A stretch of 64,000 nucleotides of DNA from positions 81,829-145,828 of the forward strand of contig JAQVCA010000008.1 of the NCBI GenBank assembly GCA_028690035.1. Direction: 5' to 3'. The notes below the pieces were generated by a model, which saw only the letters and a program-made list of their open reading frames with translations, was not told where the DNA came from and searched no databases. The stretch is from Comamonas sp. (lineage in GTDB: Bacteria; Pseudomonadota; Gammaproteobacteria; Burkholderiales; Burkholderiaceae_C). The translations under genes and the position numbers were made by a program. This document shows, in pieces, positions 38,779 through 47,386 of the stretch. Numbering within the stretch: the first letter of the stretch is position 1; each line of letters opens with the position of its first letter.

Positions 38779-40362
38779 TTAGGCCGACTGCAGGAACAGC
38801 TGGTAGGCCGGGTTGTGCGTTTCTTCCACCCAGGGGTAGCCCAGGCTGCTCAGGAAGGCGCTGAACTCGGCGTTGTCTTCAGCGGGCACCTGCAGGCCGA
38901 CCAGGATGCGGCCATAGTCGGCGCCCTGGTTGCGGTAGTGGAACAAGGAGATGTTCCAGTCCGGGCGCATCAGGCTGAGGAACTTGAGCAGCGCCCCTGG
39001 GCGCTCGGGGAAGACAAAGCGCAGCAGGCGCTCTTGCTGGGCCAGCGGCGAATGGCCGCCCACCATGTGGCGCAGGTGCTCTTTGGCCAGATCGTCGTGT
39101 GTCAAGTCCAGCGCGGCAAAGCCTTGCGACTGGAAATGCTCCACGATGGCGTGCGACTCGCCGCGCGAGGCGGTGCTCAGGCCGACAAACACATGCGCAT
39201 TGCGCTGGTGGCTGATGCGGTAGTTGAATTCGGTCACGCTGCGCGGGCCGTCGGGCAGCTGGTCGATCAGCTCGCAAAAGCGGCGAAAGCTGCCGCGTTC
39301 TTCGGGGATGGTGACGGCCAGCAGCGCCTCGCGCTCTTCGCCCACGTCGGTGCGTTCGGCCACAAAGCGCAGGCGGTCAAAGTTCATGTTGGCGCCGCAC
39401 AGGATGGCGGCGTAGGTCTGGCCCTGCGTCTGGTGCGTGGCCACGTACTGCTTGATGGCGGCCACGGCCAGCGCGCCTGCAGGTTCCACAATCGAGCGCG
39501 TGTCCACAAACACATCCTTGATGGCCGCGCACACGGCGTCGGTGTCCACCACCACGTAGTCGTCCACCAGGTCTTGGGCGATGCGGAAGGTTTCCTGGCC
39601 CACCAGCTTGACGGCAGTGCCGTCCGAGAACAGGCCCACATCGGACAGCTCCACGCGCTGGCCCGCGCGCACCGATTGCAGCATGGCGTCGGAGTCTTTG
39701 GTCTGCACGCCAATCACCTTGATGTCCGGACGCACGGCCTTGATGTAGTTGGCCACGCCCGCAATCAAGCCACCGCCGCCAATGGCGACAAATACTGCAT
39801 CCAGGCGCGGGCTGCCCAGCTTTTGCAGCTGCTGCAGCATTTCCATGGCCACGGTGCCCTGCCCGGCGATGACGTCGGGGTCATCGAACGGGTGGATAAA
39901 GGTCAGCCCCTGCTGCGCCTGCAGTTGCACGGCGTGCTGGTGGGCATCGGAATAGCTCTCGCCAGCCAGCACCACCTCGCCGCCCAGGGCGCGCACGGCA
40001 TCGATCTTGAGCTGGGGCGTGGTTGTGGGCATGACGATGACCGCGCGGCAGCCCAGTTTGCGCGCACCCAGGGACACGCCCTGGGCGTGGTTGCCCGCCG
40101 AGGCGCAGATCACCCCGCGTTGCAGCTGGCCAGGGGTGAGGTTGGCCATCTTGTTGTAGGCACCGCGCAGCTTGAAGCTGAACACGGGTTGTTGGTCTTC
40201 GCGCTTGAGCAGCACCTTGTTGCCCAGGCGGCGGCTCAAGGTTTTGGCCACCTCCAGGTCGGTTTCCTGGGCGACGTCGTACACGCGGGCATTGAGGATG
40301 CGTGTCAGGTAGTCGGCAGGGGTGAGGGCAGGGGAGCTGGCAGCGGGGGACGTAGTGGTCAT
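38779..40362 (-). CDS. ilvA: Threonine ammonia-lyase, biosynthetic
   Basis: 527 aa from ATG 40362. N-terminal PLP fold: LLKREDQQPVFSFKLRGAYNKM with the cofactor Lys 64, ICASAGNHAQGVSLGARKLG, and AIGGGGLIAGVANYIK. Two C-terminal ACT-like domains (about 345-527; LLAVTIPEERGSFRRFCELI and LRFVFPERPGALLKFLSLM) bind isoleucine and valine for feedback control. It makes 2-oxobutanoate from threonine for isoleucine. A terminator lies between its promoter and start, so attenuation is possible. Confidence 0.93.
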   Translation of the reverse strand: MTTTSPAASSPALTPADYLTRILNARVYDVAQETDLEVAKTLSRRLGNKVLLKREDQQPVFSFKLRGAYNKMANLTPGQLQRGVICASAGNHAQGVSLGARKLGCRAVIVMPTTTPQLKIDAVRALGGEVVLAGESYSDAHQHAVQLQAQQGLTFIHPFDDPDVIAGQGTVAMEMLQQLQKLGSPRLDAVFVAIGGGGLIAGVANYIKAVRPDIKVIGVQTKDSDAMLQSVRAGQRVELSDVGLFSDGTAVKLVGQETFRIAQDLVDDYVVVDTDAVCAAIKDVFVDTRSIVEPAGALAVAAIKQYVATHQTQGQTYAAILCGANMNFDRLRFVAERTDVGEEREALLAVTIPEERGSFRRFCELIDQLPDGPRSVTEFNYRISHQRNAHVFVGLSTASRGESHAIVEHFQSQGFAALDLTHDDLAKEHLRHMVGGHSPLAQQERLLRFVFPERPGALLKFLSLMRPDWNISLFHYRNQGADYGRILVGLQVPAEDNAEFSAFLSSLGYPWVEETHNPAYQLFLQSA

Positions 40363-40457
40363 GGCAGAAAGCAAGAGCAAACAAGGCAAACCACACATCA
40401 TAGGCACGCTGGCCGGTGCTGCAGTGCGGCGCAGTCGGGCACGAGGGCAGGCATAGC

Positions 40458-40490
40458 CAAAAAAAAACCCCAGACCAAAAGGCTGGGGTT
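40458..40490 (-). terminator. Terminator in the ilvA leader (possible attenuator)
   Basis: Minus strand: ACCCCAG, loop, CTGGGGT followed by a nine-base T-run (plus-strand 40459-40489). It lies about 95 bases before the ilvA start and downstream of the promoter-like boxes at 40560-40589. A second hairpin (TCCACC/GGTGGA, 40495-40515) directly precedes it. Confidence 0.75.
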
Positions 40491-40559
40491 GGAATCCACC
40501 GTTTTGAGGGGTGGAGGAGACAAAGGGTGCAAATGCATGCGCTACATTCGCGTGTCCGT

Positions 40560-40589
40560 ATTGTAAGCCAGAAAAATGCTGCAATGCAA
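40560..40589 (-). promoter_or_regulatory. Sigma-70-type promoter of ilvA
   Basis: Minus strand: TTGCAT (40584-40589), 18-base spacer, TACAAT (40560-40565). It would start a leader of about 190 bases. No small ORF rich in Ile, Val, Leu or Thr is obvious in that leader. Confidence 0.6.
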
Positions 40590-40640
40590 CAAAATAGCGC
40601 GCACAGATGAAGGCGTACAAATTTGTGAAAGGGAGTTGGT

Positions 40641-41093
40641 ATGGAATGCACAGTCAGTTGGACCGGGGCGTCGGGCACGCGCTCGGGCATGGGTTTTGTG
40701 GCCGAGACGGGCAGCGGCCATGTGGTGGCCATGGACGGCGCGCCCGATGAGCGCAACCCGGCCAATGGTGGCCAGAACCTGGCCGCGCGCCCCATGGAGC
40801 TGCTGCTGGCGGGCACGGGCGGCTGCACGGCGTACGACGTGGTGCTGATCCTCAAGCGCGGTCGCCACAACGTGCAGCACTGCAGCGTGCAGCTGCAGGC
40901 CGAGCGCGCCGAGGTCGAGCCCAAGGTGTTCACCAAAATCCACATGCACTTTACGGTGACGGGCAAAGACCTGCCTGCCAGCGCCGTGGAACGCGCGATT
41001 GCGCTGAGCCACGAAAAATACTGCTCGGCCAGCATCATGCTGGGCAAGACGGCGCAGATCACCACCAGCTTTGAGCTGTGTCAGGTGGCATAA
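40641..41093 (+). CDS. OsmC-family protein
   Basis: 150 aa. Two redox cysteines as in OsmC/Ohr-like proteins: LLAGTGGCTAYDV (Cys about 62) and SHEKYCSASIML (Cys about 128). The family beta-strand start MECTVSWTGASG.. is followed by GQNLAARPMELLLAG. AAAGGGAG precedes the ATG. Such proteins reduce organic peroxides or related oxidants, but this YhfA-like subgroup, with a GGCTAYDV context, has no firm substrate. Monocistronic, diverging from ilvA and followed by a repeat. Confidence 0.8.
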   Translation: MECTVSWTGASGTRSGMGFVAETGSGHVVAMDGAPDERNPANGGQNLAARPMELLLAGTGGCTAYDVVLILKRGRHNVQHCSVQLQAERAEVEPKVFTKIHMHFTVTGKDLPASAVERAIALSHEKYCSASIMLGKTAQITTSFELCQVA

Positions 41094-41099
41094 CTATCA

Positions 41100-41195
41100 A
41101 AAATAAGAGCTGCTACCGCTTGTTATTAGTAAATTTTAGATAGTTTCGTATCTGAAATATTTACTGGATAAGCGGTGGCAGCTATAAAAATAATC
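41100..41195. repeat. Nested palindromic repeat, copy 5
   Basis: Outer arms AGCTGCTACCGCTT (41108-41121) and AAGCGGTGGCAGCT (41170-41183) pair over 13 of 14 bases; inner arms TTTTAGATA and TATCTGAAA flank a GTTTCG loop. It separates the OsmC gene from the terminator of fliE, between convergent transcripts. Confidence 0.85.
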
Positions 41196-41215
41196 ATAAA
41201 ACGTCGCCCCCAGAC

Positions 41216-41250
41216 ATAAAAAAAACCGCCTTCCCCGAAGGAAAAGCGGC
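41216..41250 (-). terminator. Terminator of fliE
   Basis: Minus strand: GCCGCTTTTCC, CTTC loop region, GGAAGGCGGT and then a run of T (plus-strand A-run 41218-41225). It lies about 42 bases after the fliE stop. Confidence 0.75.
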
Positions 41251-41291
41251 ATCAAGAAGGGTCGGGGGCGGGTCGGCGCGGCTTGGCGCGC

Positions 41292-41618
41292 TCAGACCTG
41301 CATGTTCATGACATCGGTATAGGCCTGTACCAAGCGGTTGCGCACATGCAGCGTGGCTTGAAAGCCGATTTGCGCTTTCTGCATGGCGACCATGGTTTCT
41401 TCCAGGCTGACCGATGGGTTTTCCAGCTGCACTTCGCGCTGCAGATGGGAAGAGTGGCTTTGTGCGGCGCTGACCGAGCGCAGCGCGTTTTCCAGAGCCA
41501 CGCCAAAGCCGTGGCCTTCGGCCTCTGCAGCTTGAATGGGCTTGGTCAGACGGGCGGCGGCATCGCTGGGGGCGCCCAGGGGGCGCAAGACGTTGCTGCT
41601 GTGTAGGCGTAGATCCAT
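41292..41618 (-). CDS. fliE: Flagellar hook-basal body protein FliE
   Basis: 108 aa. ATG 41618 has GGGAG upstream; the longer frame adds 34 unrelated residues. The C-terminal half matches FliE: VSLEETMVAMQKAQIGFQATLHVRNRLVQAYTDVMNMQV. It joins the MS ring to the proximal rod and is exported early. It reads divergently from fliF, with a separate terminator, unlike the common fliEF order. Confidence 0.93.
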   Translation of the reverse strand: MDLRLHSSNVLRPLGAPSDAAARLTKPIQAAEAEGHGFGVALENALRSVSAAQSHSSHLQREVQLENPSVSLEETMVAMQKAQIGFQATLHVRNRLVQAYTDVMNMQV

Positions 41619-41850
41619 GGTGTGCTCCCAGGTGTCTCTGAAAAAAAAGAAGAAATTGCGTAACTGGGGCTGGATCGTAGGAGGTTTGCTCCGGTGGCAG
41701 CGGGGCGAATAACTGGGCAAAGCCGCGCTTTATCGCGGCAACAGCGCCGGGGCGAATCCGAATAATCGACGGCACCTTGGGCTGCGTGCCGCTGTATCAC
41801 TCTATGGCGGTTGCGTGCAGGCCCCAGCCCCTTGTTTGTGGAAGAAGAAT
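41619..41850. promoter_or_regulatory. Divergent fliE/fliF control region
   Basis: The 232-bp gap holds two copies of GGGGCGAAT (41702-41710 and 41749-41757), 47 bases apart and flanking a perfect hairpin GCCGCG/CGCGGC (41722-41727 and 41734-41739). No sigma-28 or sigma-54 promoter is convincing. The repeats could be sites for the flagellar master regulator, but I cannot show that. Confidence 0.4.
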
Positions 41851-43548
41851 ATGTCTGCAGTCGCTGAAATACCTGTTGCTCAACCCCCCGCCGTTGCTGG
41901 AGCACCTGCGGCGGCGGTGCCGTGGCAGCAACGCCTTCAGGGCATGGATCGCAACCAGCGCCTCAAGTGGGGCGGGCTGGCCGCGCTGGTCGCGGTCGGT
42001 GTGGTGGCGGCGGCATTTTTTGCCAGCAGCGCGCCTGAGTACCGCGTGCTGTTCTCCAACCTGGGGGACAAGGATGCGGGCGCCATCGTGGCGCAGTTGT
42101 CGCAAATGAATGTGCCCTACCGCTACACCGAGGGCGGTGGTGCCATTTTGGTGCCGGCCGACAAGGTGCACGATGCGCGCCTGAAGCTGGCCACGCAGGG
42201 ACTGCCCAAGGGCTCGATCGCCGGTTTTGAGGTGATGGACAACAGCAAGTTTGGCATCACGCAGTTTCAGGAGCGCGTGAACTACCAGCGCGCGCTGGAA
42301 GGGGAGCTGACGCGTTCCATCCAAGGCCTGTCGGCGGTGCAGGATGCACGCGTGCACCTGGCGCTGCCCAATCAGAATGGTTTCTTTCGTGAGCAGCAAA
42401 AGCCTTCGGCCTCGGTGATTGTGGATTTGCACCCCGGGCGCATGCTCGATCGGGCGCAGATTGCCGGTATCGTGCATCTGGTGGCCTCCAGCGTGCCCGA
42501 GCTCACGCCCGAGAGCGTGAGCGTGCTGGACGACTCGGGCAAGCTGCTGTCGCAAAGCCCCGATGGCAGCAACAGCCCGGTGGACTTGCAGCAGCTCATG
42601 TACCAGCAGCAGCTGGAAAAGCAGTATGTGCAGCGTATTCTGGACATCCTGGAGCCCGTGGTGGGCAAGGGCAACGTCAAGGCGCAGGTGACGGCCGATC
42701 TGGATTTTTCGCAGACAGAATCCACCTCCGAGCTGCATGCCCCCAATCAGGGGCAGCAGGCCAGCAGCGCCGTGCGCAGCCAGCAGTTGCTCGAAAGCAC
42801 GGGCGCGCCCAAGGACTTGCCGCCCACGGGTGTGCCTGGGGCCACCACCAACCAACCGCCCCAAGCGGCTGCCGCGCCGATCAACGGTCAAGCCCAGCCA
42901 CTGCGTACTGCCGAGGAACAGCAGCGCGCGTTGCTGCAGATTCCGGGTAGCAAGCGTGAGGTGGTGACCAACTACGAGGTGGACAAAACCGTGCGGGTGA
43001 CGCGCAACAGTACCGGCAACATCCGTCGCATGACCGCGGCGGTGGTGGTGAACTATCTGCCTGGCCAGCCCGCCGAGCCCGGTGGTGCGGTTACGCCCCA
43101 GCCCATGACCGAGCAGCAGCAGGCACAGATGTTGGCGCTGGTGCGCGAGACGATTGGCTTCAGCGCCGAGCGCGGCGATTCGGTGAACCTGATGAATACG
43201 CCATTCCAGCAGGAGTTGCGTTTGGCCTCTGACCTGCCCGTGTGGCAGCAGCCCGAGACGATTGCGTTGGTCAAAACCATCGGCTGGCCCGTGGGCTTTG
43301 TGCTGGGGGCGCTGATTTTGATGTTTGGTGTGGTGCGTCCGCTGATGAAGAGCCGCCGCAAGAAAGAGATGCAGCAGCAACTCGATTTGCTCGAGGCCGA
43401 GGAGCTGGAGCGTCCGGCGCTGCCGCAAAAACCTGGGGAGCTGCCTGCTGAACAACTGCGCCTGGAGCAGGCACGCGCCTTGGCCAAGCAGAACCCGATT
43501 GCGGTGGCCAACATCGTCAAGACTTGGGTGAACGGCAGCGATGCCTAA
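41851..43548 (+). CDS. fliF: Flagellar MS-ring protein FliF
   Basis: 565 aa. Start ATG 41851 (GGAAGA upstream); earlier in-frame codons lack support. N-terminal transmembrane helix (GGLAALVAVGVVAAAFFA), two ring-building motif domains (YRVLFSNLGDKDAGAIVAQL.., ARVHLALPNQNGFFREQQKPSASVIVDLHPG), a flexible Pro/Gln-rich region near 300-350, a second helix (GWPVGFVLGALILMFGVV) and a C-terminal tail that binds FliG (NIVKTWVNGSDA). It forms the base of the motor. First gene of fliFGHIJKLMNOPQR. Confidence 0.95.
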   Translation: MSAVAEIPVAQPPAVAGAPAAAVPWQQRLQGMDRNQRLKWGGLAALVAVGVVAAAFFASSAPEYRVLFSNLGDKDAGAIVAQLSQMNVPYRYTEGGGAILVPADKVHDARLKLATQGLPKGSIAGFEVMDNSKFGITQFQERVNYQRALEGELTRSIQGLSAVQDARVHLALPNQNGFFREQQKPSASVIVDLHPGRMLDRAQIAGIVHLVASSVPELTPESVSVLDDSGKLLSQSPDGSNSPVDLQQLMYQQQLEKQYVQRILDILEPVVGKGNVKAQVTADLDFSQTESTSELHAPNQGQQASSAVRSQQLLESTGAPKDLPPTGVPGATTNQPPQAAAAPINGQAQPLRTAEEQQRALLQIPGSKREVVTNYEVDKTVRVTRNSTGNIRRMTAAVVVNYLPGQPAEPGGAVTPQPMTEQQQAQMLALVRETIGFSAERGDSVNLMNTPFQQELRLASDLPVWQQPETIALVKTIGWPVGFVLGALILMFGVVRPLMKSRRKKEMQQQLDLLEAEELERPALPQKPGELPAEQLRLEQARALAKQNPIAVANIVKTWVNGSDA

Positions 43549-43588
43549 AGCAGCCTTGCCGCTGCGATCGATATAAAGAGTGGTTGCT

Positions 43589-44584
43589 ATGGATGAACGT
43601 GGTTTGAACGATGCCGCTATCTTGCTCATGTCCCTGGGCGAGGAGGAGGCGGCCGAGGTGTTCAAGCACCTCTCTCCCAAAGAGGTGCAAAAGCTGGGCG
43701 AGACCATTGCCCGTATGCGCGGCGTGACCAAGGAGAAAGTGGACTTTGTGATCGCGCGCTTTACCGACGACTGCGCCGCGCAAAGTTTGCTGGTGGAGGA
43801 TGCCAGCGACTACGTCAAATCGGTGCTGCGCCGTGCCTTGGGGGATGACAAGGCGTCACTGCTGCTCGATCGCATCTTGCAGGGCGGGGATGTGTCGGGC
43901 ATTGAGAGCCTGAAATGGATGGATCCGATCTCGGTGGCCGAGCTGCTGCGCAACGAGCATCCCCAGATTGTGGCGGCCATCTTGGTACATCTGGAGTACG
44001 AACAGTCTGCGGCCATTTTGATGCAACTGCCCGAGCGCATGCGCAGCGAAGTCATGCTGCGTGTGGCCACGCTGGAGGGTATCCAGCCTTCGGCCCTGAA
44101 AGATCTGAACGAGGTGCTGTACCAGGTGCTGGCCGGGGGCGACAAGATTCGCAAGACCTCGCTGGGCGGTATCAAGACCGCAGCAGAAATGCTCAACCTG
44201 TTGGGTGGCAACGCCGATGTGGCCGTGCTGGATACGATTCGCAACTACGACGCTGACCTGGCGCAGAAGATCATGGACAAGATGTTTGTCTTCGACGACC
44301 TGGTCAAGCTGGACGACCGTTCGCTGCAGCTGGTGCTGCGCGAGGTGGCCTCCGAGACGCTGATCGTGGCGCTCAAGGGCGGCTCCATGGAGGTGCGCGA
44401 CAAGATCCTGGCCAACATGTCCAAGCGTGCCGCCGATGCGCTGCGCGAGGATTTGGAAGGCCGCGGCCCGATGCGTCTGTCCGAGGTGGAAGCGCAGCAA
44501 AAAGAGGTGCTCAAGATCGTGCGCCGCTTGGCCGATGAGCAACAAATCACCATCGGTGGTGGCGCCGAAGACGCGTTCGTTTAA
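43589..44584 (+). CDS. fliG: Flagellar motor switch protein FliG
   Basis: 331 aa, standard length. N-domain (DAAILLMSLGEEEAAEVFKHLSPKEVQKLG) binds FliF, the middle domain has MDPISVAELLRNEHPQIVAAIL, and the C-domain has the torque helix with charged residues (DDRSLQLVLREVASETLIVALKG). It sits on the MS ring and takes torque from MotAB. ATG 43589 is preferred over upstream GTG. Confidence 0.96.
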   Translation: MDERGLNDAAILLMSLGEEEAAEVFKHLSPKEVQKLGETIARMRGVTKEKVDFVIARFTDDCAAQSLLVEDASDYVKSVLRRALGDDKASLLLDRILQGGDVSGIESLKWMDPISVAELLRNEHPQIVAAILVHLEYEQSAAILMQLPERMRSEVMLRVATLEGIQPSALKDLNEVLYQVLAGGDKIRKTSLGGIKTAAEMLNLLGGNADVAVLDTIRNYDADLAQKIMDKMFVFDDLVKLDDRSLQLVLREVASETLIVALKGGSMEVRDKILANMSKRAADALREDLEGRGPMRLSEVEAQQKEVLKIVRRLADEQQITIGGGAEDAFV

Positions 44585-44605
44585 GTGGAATAAAGGAAAT
44601 CCGGC

Positions 44606-45469
44606 ATGCCTAACAGTCTCCACTCCAAGGCGCGTTTTATCCCCAGTGAAGAGCTGCAGGACAGTCAGGTGCGCGTGTGGCGTTTTGGTGAGGTGACCCT
44701 GGGTGGCTTGGGCGAGGGCGCTTTACCCCCGGCCATGCAGCACTTGGATGATTTCCATCCCCTAATGCCCCACCACGAGGGGCAGCACGATGCACTGCCC
44801 GTGGCTGAGCCGGACGTTGTGCCTGTGCTGGATGCAGAGCAGGACGAAGCACAGCAAGCGGCGGCTTCGCCGCCTCCAGAGCCCGCCCAGCCCATGATCG
44901 ACGAAGAGCAGCTGCAACAGATGTTGGAGCAGGCACGTCAGGAAGGTTTTGCACATGGCCAAGAGCAGGGCGCACAACAAACGGCCCAGGAGTGGCAGCA
45001 GCGCCTAGAGCAAGAGCAGGCGCAGTGGGGCCGCGATGTGGGTGCGCGCTTGGCCTCGGTGCTGCGCCAGGCACAGCAGGGTATTGCGGGCTTGCAGCAG
45101 CAGGTGGCGCCGGATTTGCTCCAGCTGGCCTGTGATATTGCGCGCCAGGTGGTGCGCCAAGAGCTGCGCACCAATCCCCAGGCGCTGATGCCGGTGGTGC
45201 GTGAGGCGTTGGACATGCTGGGCGCCGAGAGCAAGCCCGCGACCGTGCGCCTCCATCCAGAGGACTGGAAGCACCTGGAAGCCCATGTGCGCGCCGAGTG
45301 GCCCAATCCCAAAATCGAATGGCTACAGGATGCCAGTGTTCCTACCGGTGGCTGTCGTGTGGAGAGTCAGGGCGCTCAGGTCGATGGCGGCCTGGAAAAG
45401 CGCTGGCAGCGTGCCGTAGGTGCGTTGGGTCTGGTCTCCACCTGGTACGACGGAGCGGCCCATGGCTGA
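44606..45469 (+). CDS. fliH: Flagellar assembly protein FliH
   Basis: 287 aa. Low-complexity Pro/Glu/Gln-rich N-terminal half, then a long helix with A/GxxxG-like spacing ([33 protein letters not shown]) and a C-domain ([39 protein letters not shown]). It regulates the export ATPase FliI in the cytoplasm. Its end overlaps fliI by eight bases. Confidence 0.9.
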   Translation: MPNSLHSKARFIPSEELQDSQVRVWRFGEVTLGGLGEGALPPAMQHLDDFHPLMPHHEGQHDALPVAEPDVVPVLDAEQDEAQQAAASPPPEPAQPMIDEEQLQQMLEQARQEGFAHGQEQGAQQTAQEWQQRLEQEQAQWGRDVGARLASVLRQAQQGIAGLQQQVAPDLLQLACDIARQVVRQELRTNPQALMPVVREALDMLGAESKPATVRLHPEDWKHLEAHVRAEWPNPKIEWLQDASVPTGGCRVESQGAQVDGGLEKRWQRAVGALGLVSTWYDGAAHG

Positions 45470-46886
45470 GAACACCGATACGACCCATATGACTGAGATG
45501 GCCGAGCAACTGCAAGCCATGCTGCGCCTGGGACAGCAGCGGGTGCAGCAGCCTCTGCCGCTGCCCAGCCAAGGTACATTGACCCGCTTGACCGGGCTGG
45601 TGCTGGAGGCCTCCGGGCTGCGCGCGCCGGTGGGTGCGCAGTGCCATATCCAGATGCTTGGGGGCGATCCGGTGCTGGCCGAAGTGGTGGGCTTTGCGGG
45701 CGAGCGCGCCTTCTTGATGCCAGCCGGGGATATTCAGGGTCTGTCTGCTGGTGCCAGTGTGGTGGTGACACGGCCCTTCGTTGCGCCGCTGCGCCTGGGC
45801 GATACCGAGGTACCCAATATGACCTCGGGCGTTTTGCGCCTGCCCATGGGCGATGGACTGCTCGGACGGGTGGTGGATTCGCAAGGTAGCCCCTTGGACA
45901 ATGGCGGTGATCTGCACGACGTACGGGCCCAGGAGTTGCTGCGTGAGCCCATCAATGCCATGGAGCGTGCCCCAGTGCGCGAGAGCCTGGATACCGGCGT
46001 GCGTGCTATCAACAGCTTGCTGACGGTGGGGCGTGGTCAGCGTCTGGGTCTATTTGCGGGCTCGGGGGTGGGCAAGTCGGTGTTGCTGGGCATGATGGCG
46101 CGCTACACCGAAGCCGATGTGATTGTGGTGGGGCTGATTGGCGAGCGTGGCCGCGAGGTCAAGGAATTTGTCGAGGACATTTTGGGCGCCCATGATCGCA
46201 GCCGCGCGGTGGTCGTGGCGGCCCCGGCAGATGCCTCGCCCCTGCTGCGCATGCAGGGCGCTACCTACGCTACGGCGATTGCCGAGTACTTCCGCGATCA
46301 GGGACACCACGTGCTGCTGTTGATGGACTCACTGACGCGCTACGCCCAGGCGCAGCGTGAAATTGCACTGGCCATTGGCGAGCCACCAGCGACCAAAGGT
46401 TATCCCCCCTCGTGCTTTGCTAAGTTGCCTGCGCTGGTCGAGCGCAGCGGCAACGGACTCAACGGGGTGGGTTCTATCACTGCGTTTTATACCGTCCTGT
46501 CGGAAGGTGATGACCAGCAAGATCCGATTGCCGATGCTTCGCGCGCCATTCTGGATGGGCACTTTGTGCTCTCGCGCGCCTTGGCCGAAGAGGGGCACTA
46601 CCCGGCCATCGACATTGAGCAATCGGCCTCGCGTGTGATGCACAACGTGATCTCGCGCGAACATTTCGAGTTAGCTAGGCGCTTTAGGGCGGTCTATTCG
46701 CGCTATCAAAAAAGTAAAGATTTGATACAAGTAGGGGCTTACGTGAATGGCTCGGATCCACAAGTGGATGAAGCCATTCGCCTGCAGCCCGCCATGCGCC
46801 AGTTTTTGCAACAAACCATGTTTGAGTCCGCATCCATGCAAGAGAGTGTGGATGCCATGGCCACGGTGCTGGGGGCAGGGCAATGA
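45462..46886 (+). CDS. fliI: Flagellum-specific ATP synthase FliI
   Basis: 474 aa. Walker [11 protein letters not shown], Walker [11 protein letters not shown], and [19 protein letters not shown] are F-type beta-like motifs of the export ATPase. It unfolds and delivers substrates to the export gate with FliH and FliJ. ATG 45462 overlaps fliH. From about 46668 to 46745 the gene uses codons rare elsewhere in it (TTA, AGG, ATA, AGT, GTA) and holds TAGCTAGGCGCTTTA, similar to a repeat arm; the protein still reads as FliI. Confidence 0.95.
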   Translation: MAENTDTTHMTEMAEQLQAMLRLGQQRVQQPLPLPSQGTLTRLTGLVLEASGLRAPVGAQCHIQMLGGDPVLAEVVGFAGERAFLMPAGDIQGLSAGASVVVTRPFVAPLRLGDTEVPNMTSGVLRLPMGDGLLGRVVDSQGSPLDNGGDLHDVRAQELLREPINAMERAPVRESLDTGVRAINSLLTVGRGQRLGLFAGSGVGKSVLLGMMARYTEADVIVVGLIGERGREVKEFVEDILGAHDRSRAVVVAAPADASPLLRMQGATYATAIAEYFRDQGHHVLLLMDSLTRYAQAQREIALAIGEPPATKGYPPSCFAKLPALVERSGNGLNGVGSITAFYTVLSEGDDQQDPIADASRAILDGHFVLSRALAEEGHYPAIDIEQSASRVMHNVISREHFELARRFRAVYSRYQKSKDLIQVGAYVNGSDPQVDEAIRLQPAMRQFLQQTMFESASMQESVDAMATVLGAGQ

Positions 46887-46918
46887 CCAACAGTTCCATG
46901 GTGTGAAAGGGTGTGGGT

Positions 46919-47383
46919 ATGTCTTCTCTGAACGCGTTGATGGTGGCCATTGAAATGGCGACGCGCAAGCGCGACGATGCCCGCCAGGCGTTGCGCGAAC
47001 GCCAGCAATCGCATGCGGCAGCGCAGGCGCAGATGGATCAGTTGCAGTCGTACCTGCAGGAGATGCAGCAGCGTTGGGGCGCCCATGAGGGGATGGACTT
47101 TAAGCCCGAGGTGATGGTCCACCAGCGCCAGTTCATGCAGCGTCTGCAGCATGCGCTCGATTTGCAGACCAAGGTGATGCGCGACCAAGAGCTGCGTTTG
47201 CAAGCGGCCCGCCATGCCCTGATGACCACCGAGCTGCGCCTGTCCAGTCTGGAAAAAGTGGTGCAGATGCGCCGCCGTGATATGGCTTTGGCCCAGCAGC
47301 GCCGCGATCAAAAACAAACCGATGAGCGCGCTGCGCTGCAATTTATTGGCCGTACCTTTGGTATGCAGTTTCAGGAGGTTTAG
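46919..47383 (+). CDS. fliJ: Flagellar export protein FliJ
   Basis: 154 aa forming one long coiled coil (residues about 10-145 rich in Gln, Arg, Leu, Ala; for example ALRERQQSHAAAQAQMDQL). Length and place between fliI and fliK fit FliJ, which links the ATPase to FlhA. ATG 46919 is chosen, with AAAGGG upstream; GTG 46913 is an alternative. Sequence conservation in this family is low, so context carries much of the call. Confidence 0.85.
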   Translation: MSSLNALMVAIEMATRKRDDARQALRERQQSHAAAQAQMDQLQSYLQEMQQRWGAHEGMDFKPEVMVHQRQFMQRLQHALDLQTKVMRDQELRLQAARHALMTTELRLSSLEKVVQMRRRDMALAQQRRDQKQTDERAALQFIGRTFGMQFQEV

Positions 47384-47386
47384 ACC

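Noticed and set aside
40458..40560. Leader peptide for ilvA attenuation
   Set aside because: Candidate small frames in the leader (for example one starting MHLHPL) lack a run of Ile, Val, Leu or Thr codons and have no ribosome-binding site.
38815..40566. A 583-codon open frame opposite ilvA
   Set aside because: ilvA is unmistakable on the other strand; the antisense product is low-complexity.
41750..41790. Sigma-54 promoter before fliF
   Set aside because: GGCAC and a downstream GC are present, but the spacing is one base off the GG-N10-GC requirement.
41797..43731. A 644-codon open frame antisense to fliF
   Set aside because: Shadow of a well-supported flagellar gene; His- and Arg-rich translation with no motifs.
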